The translations under genes and the position numbers were made by a program. A stretch of DNA of 10,504 nt from Rhodospirillaceae bacterium CCH5-H10 (GTDB lineage: Bacteria > Pseudomonadota > Alphaproteobacteria > Reyranellales > Reyranellaceae): NCBI GenBank assembly GCA_001557035.1, contig LSKJ01000147.1:7501-18004 (forward strand). The letters run 5' to 3'. Numbering within the stretch: position 1 is the stretch's first letter; each line of letters starts with the position of its first letter. Below the pieces are notes generated by a model that saw only the letters and a program-made list of their open reading frames with translations, did no database searches and was not told the origin of the DNA. Shown here in pieces: positions 9,277 to 10,504 of this stretch.

Positions 9277-10338
9277 ATGAAGACCCTGCCGCTGTTTCCC
9301 GCCTCCATCGTCGGTTCGATCCCGCGCCCGCTCGTGGTGCGCGAGCTGATCGAGAAGCCCGAGTGGGACGAGACCGACCGAAACACGATGGACGCCGCCA
9401 TCCGCTTCGTCGTGGCGCTGCAGGAACGCGCCGGCCTGGACGTGGTGAACGATGGGGAATGGCGTCGCCGCTCGTACATCGGCGTGATCGCCGAGTTGGC
9501 GCACGGCTTCACCCTGGAGATCAATCCGGCGGACGGGCGGCCCTGGACCGTCGTCACTGAGAAACTGACGCCCAAGCCGGCCGGCTTCATCGCGGCCGAG
9601 GCGAAGTTCGTGAAGGAGATCGCGAAGGTCGCCACCAAGATCACGCTGCCGGCGCCGGCGTTGCTGGGCGAGCGGCTGTGGGACAAGGGACGGTCGGGGA
9701 AGGCCTATCCGAAGCGCGAGGACTTCGTGCGCGACTGCGTGGCGCCTCTGCGTGCCGAGATCGCGCTGCTGCAGGACATGGGCGTCGAGATCGTGCAGAT
9801 CGACGATCCGCATCTTTGCCTGTTCGTCGATCCCGACGTGCGCCGGAGCTACGAGGATCCCGATCGCGCCGCCGACTTTGCCGTCGAGATGATCAACGAG
9901 ACGGTGAAGGGCTTCGACGGGATCAAGTTCGCCGTCCATCTCTGCCGCCGTGCCGGCGCGCGCGTGCGCGGCGAGAAGCACCATGCCGGCACCTACGGGC
10001 CGATCCTGAACCAGCTCAACAGGCTCGAGGTGCAGCATCTCACGATGGAGTTCACCGCCGCCGGCGCCGACGATCTCGAGAGCCTGGGCCGCCTGCGCGA
10101 GGATTTCGAGCTGGGTCTCGGCGTCGTCGACGTGACGCCGGGTGCGCCGGAGGCTGCCGCGCTGATCGTGTCGCGGGTCGAGCGGGCGCTGACCCGCATC
10201 GACAAGAAGCGCATCACCCTCAACCCGGACTGCGGCTTCGCTCCGGGCTCGGCGGCGAAGGTCGATACCGACGAGGTCTATCTCAAGTTGAAAGCCGAAG
10301 CCGAGGCGGCACGGACGCTGCGCGCGAAGTACGCTTAG
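9277..10338 (+). CDS. MetE C-terminal-domain-like zinc enzyme (core-MetE type)
   Basis: This 353-residue protein matches only the catalytic C-terminal half of cobalamin-independent methionine synthase, about half the length of full MetE (roughly 750 residues). All four zinc ligands are recognisable: H221-x-C223 in VHLCRR, E258 in LTMEF, and C319 in NPDCGF. N-terminal SIVGSIPRP and GLDVVNDGEWRR, then EIVQIDDP, are the conserved barrel elements of the family. Family members use zinc to activate a thiolate that attacks an alkyl donor. Besides true methionine synthases, the group includes epoxyalkane:coenzyme M transferase and several uncharacterised short forms. The N-terminal half that helps bind the folate in full MetE is missing, so a normal folate-dependent reaction is not assured. 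Placement at the end of a redox operon suggests a dedicated thiol-alkylation step rather than housekeeping methionine synthesis. The specific substrate is unknown. Confidence 0.9.
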   Translation: MKTLPLFPASIVGSIPRPLVVRELIEKPEWDETDRNTMDAAIRFVVALQERAGLDVVNDGEWRRRSYIGVIAELAHGFTLEINPADGRPWTVVTEKLTPKPAGFIAAEAKFVKEIAKVATKITLPAPALLGERLWDKGRSGKAYPKREDFVRDCVAPLRAEIALLQDMGVEIVQIDDPHLCLFVDPDVRRSYEDPDRAADFAVEMINETVKGFDGIKFAVHLCRRAGARVRGEKHHAGTYGPILNQLNRLEVQHLTMEFTAAGADDLESLGRLREDFELGLGVVDVTPGAPEAAALIVSRVERALTRIDKKRITLNPDCGFAPGSAAKVDTDEVYLKLKAEAEAARTLRAKYA

Positions 10339-10372
10339 CGTCGTTCCAAGCGGAACCGGATCACACTCCCGA
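10339..10372 (+). other. Short intergenic stretch after the operon
   Basis: A small 5-bp hairpin (GTTCC/GGAAC, 10343-10356) follows the stop codon but has no T-run, so it is not a convincing terminator. Nothing else is seen before the palindromic element. Confidence 0.5.
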
Positions 10373-10476
10373 CCTCATGCTGAGGAGCGCTCCAAAAGAG
10401 CGCGTCTCGAAGCATGGGCATCAGCACCACGTTTGTTGCCCATCCTTCGAGACGGCCCTTCGGGTCTCCTCAGGAT
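10373..10476. repeat. Large imperfect palindromic element, truncated by the sequence end
   Basis: Nested inverted arms are visible. CTGAGGAG (10380-10387) pairs with CTCCTCAG (10466-10473), and CGTCTCGAAGCATGGGCA (10403-10420) pairs with TGCCCATCCTTCGAGACG (10437-10454) with one mismatch, around a 16-base loop. Smaller side hairpins (GCGCTC/GAGCGC at 10388-10402 and a GACGGCCCTTCGGGTC-type one at 10451-10466) sit within the arms. This resembles dispersed palindromic repeats common between genes of several Alphaproteobacteria; the family assignment is from memory of the CTGAGGAG...CGTCTCGAAG...CTTCGAGACG pattern. It lies 34 bases after the last gene and could also fold as a transcription stop. 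The outermost right arm (matching CCTCATG) is lost to the adapter. Confidence 0.82.
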
Positions 10477-10504
10477 CTGTCTCTTATACACATCTCCGAG
10501 CCCA
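10477..10504. other. Illumina Nextera transposase adapter (non-genomic)
   Basis: Bases 10477-10495 are CTGTCTCTTATACACATCT, the Tn5 mosaic end used in Nextera libraries. Bases 10496-10504 (CCGAGCCCA) continue as the read-2 adapter does. A 28-base exact run of this kind at a sequence end is untrimmed adapter, not a resident Tn5 insertion, because no transposon sequence follows. Confidence 0.97.

Noticed and set aside
8478..10038. Minus-strand open frames opposite the nucleotidyltransferase and MetE-like genes
   Set aside because: They overlap two plus-strand genes with intact catalytic motifs and show only biased composition.
10477..10495. Tn5 mosaic end as a resident transposon
   Set aside because: No transposase or resistance genes adjoin it, it lies at the very end of the sequence, and it is followed by adapter bases.

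Overview
The window looks like a piece of a high-GC alphaproteobacterial chromosome. The evidence is a typical alphaproteobacterial rrn 3' half (16S-23S spacer end, 23S, 5S, initiator tRNA-Met, terminator), GC-rich coding sequence throughout, and a dispersed-type palindromic intergenic element at the right end. I cannot fix the genus; Rhodospirillales/Hyphomicrobiales-like lineages are an impression only.

Layout. Bases 1-109 are the end of the 16S-23S spacer. They carry the left arm of the pre-23S processing stem, whose right arm lies just after the 23S gene. 23S rRNA spans about 110-2839, 5S rRNA 2918-3035 inside its own processing stem, and initiator tRNA-Met 3090-3166. A strong intrinsic terminator at 3174-3204 closes the rRNA operon. 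Only 29 bases later a six-gene, all-plus-strand, tightly packed operon begins (3234-10338): a cytoplasmic-type molybdopterin/4Fe-4S oxidoreductase; an SDR dehydrogenase (20-base overlap); a small protein resembling gluconate 2-dehydrogenase subunit 3; a GMC flavoprotein dehydrogenase with a C-x5-C-x3-C cluster motif; a sugar-phosphate/phosphocholine-type nucleotidyltransferase; and a half-length MetE-like zinc enzyme. Gaps between genes run from an overlap to 56 bases. I see no partner electron-transfer subunit, transporter or regulator inside the window.

How the genes might work together (inference). Three redox enzymes of unrelated chemistry (Mo-bis-PGD, NAD(P)-SDR, FAD/Fe-S GMC), a nucleotidyltransferase and a zinc thiol-alkylating-type enzyme in one operon suggest a dedicated pathway on a small hydroxylated substrate, possibly one carried as a nucleotide-activated or thiol-linked intermediate. 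I do not recognise this combination as a described system, and the substrate cannot be read from the sequence.

The last 28 bases (10477-10504) match an Illumina Nextera transposase adapter and are not genomic. The real sequence stops at about 10476, inside a large palindromic repeat, so the window probably ends at a contig end.
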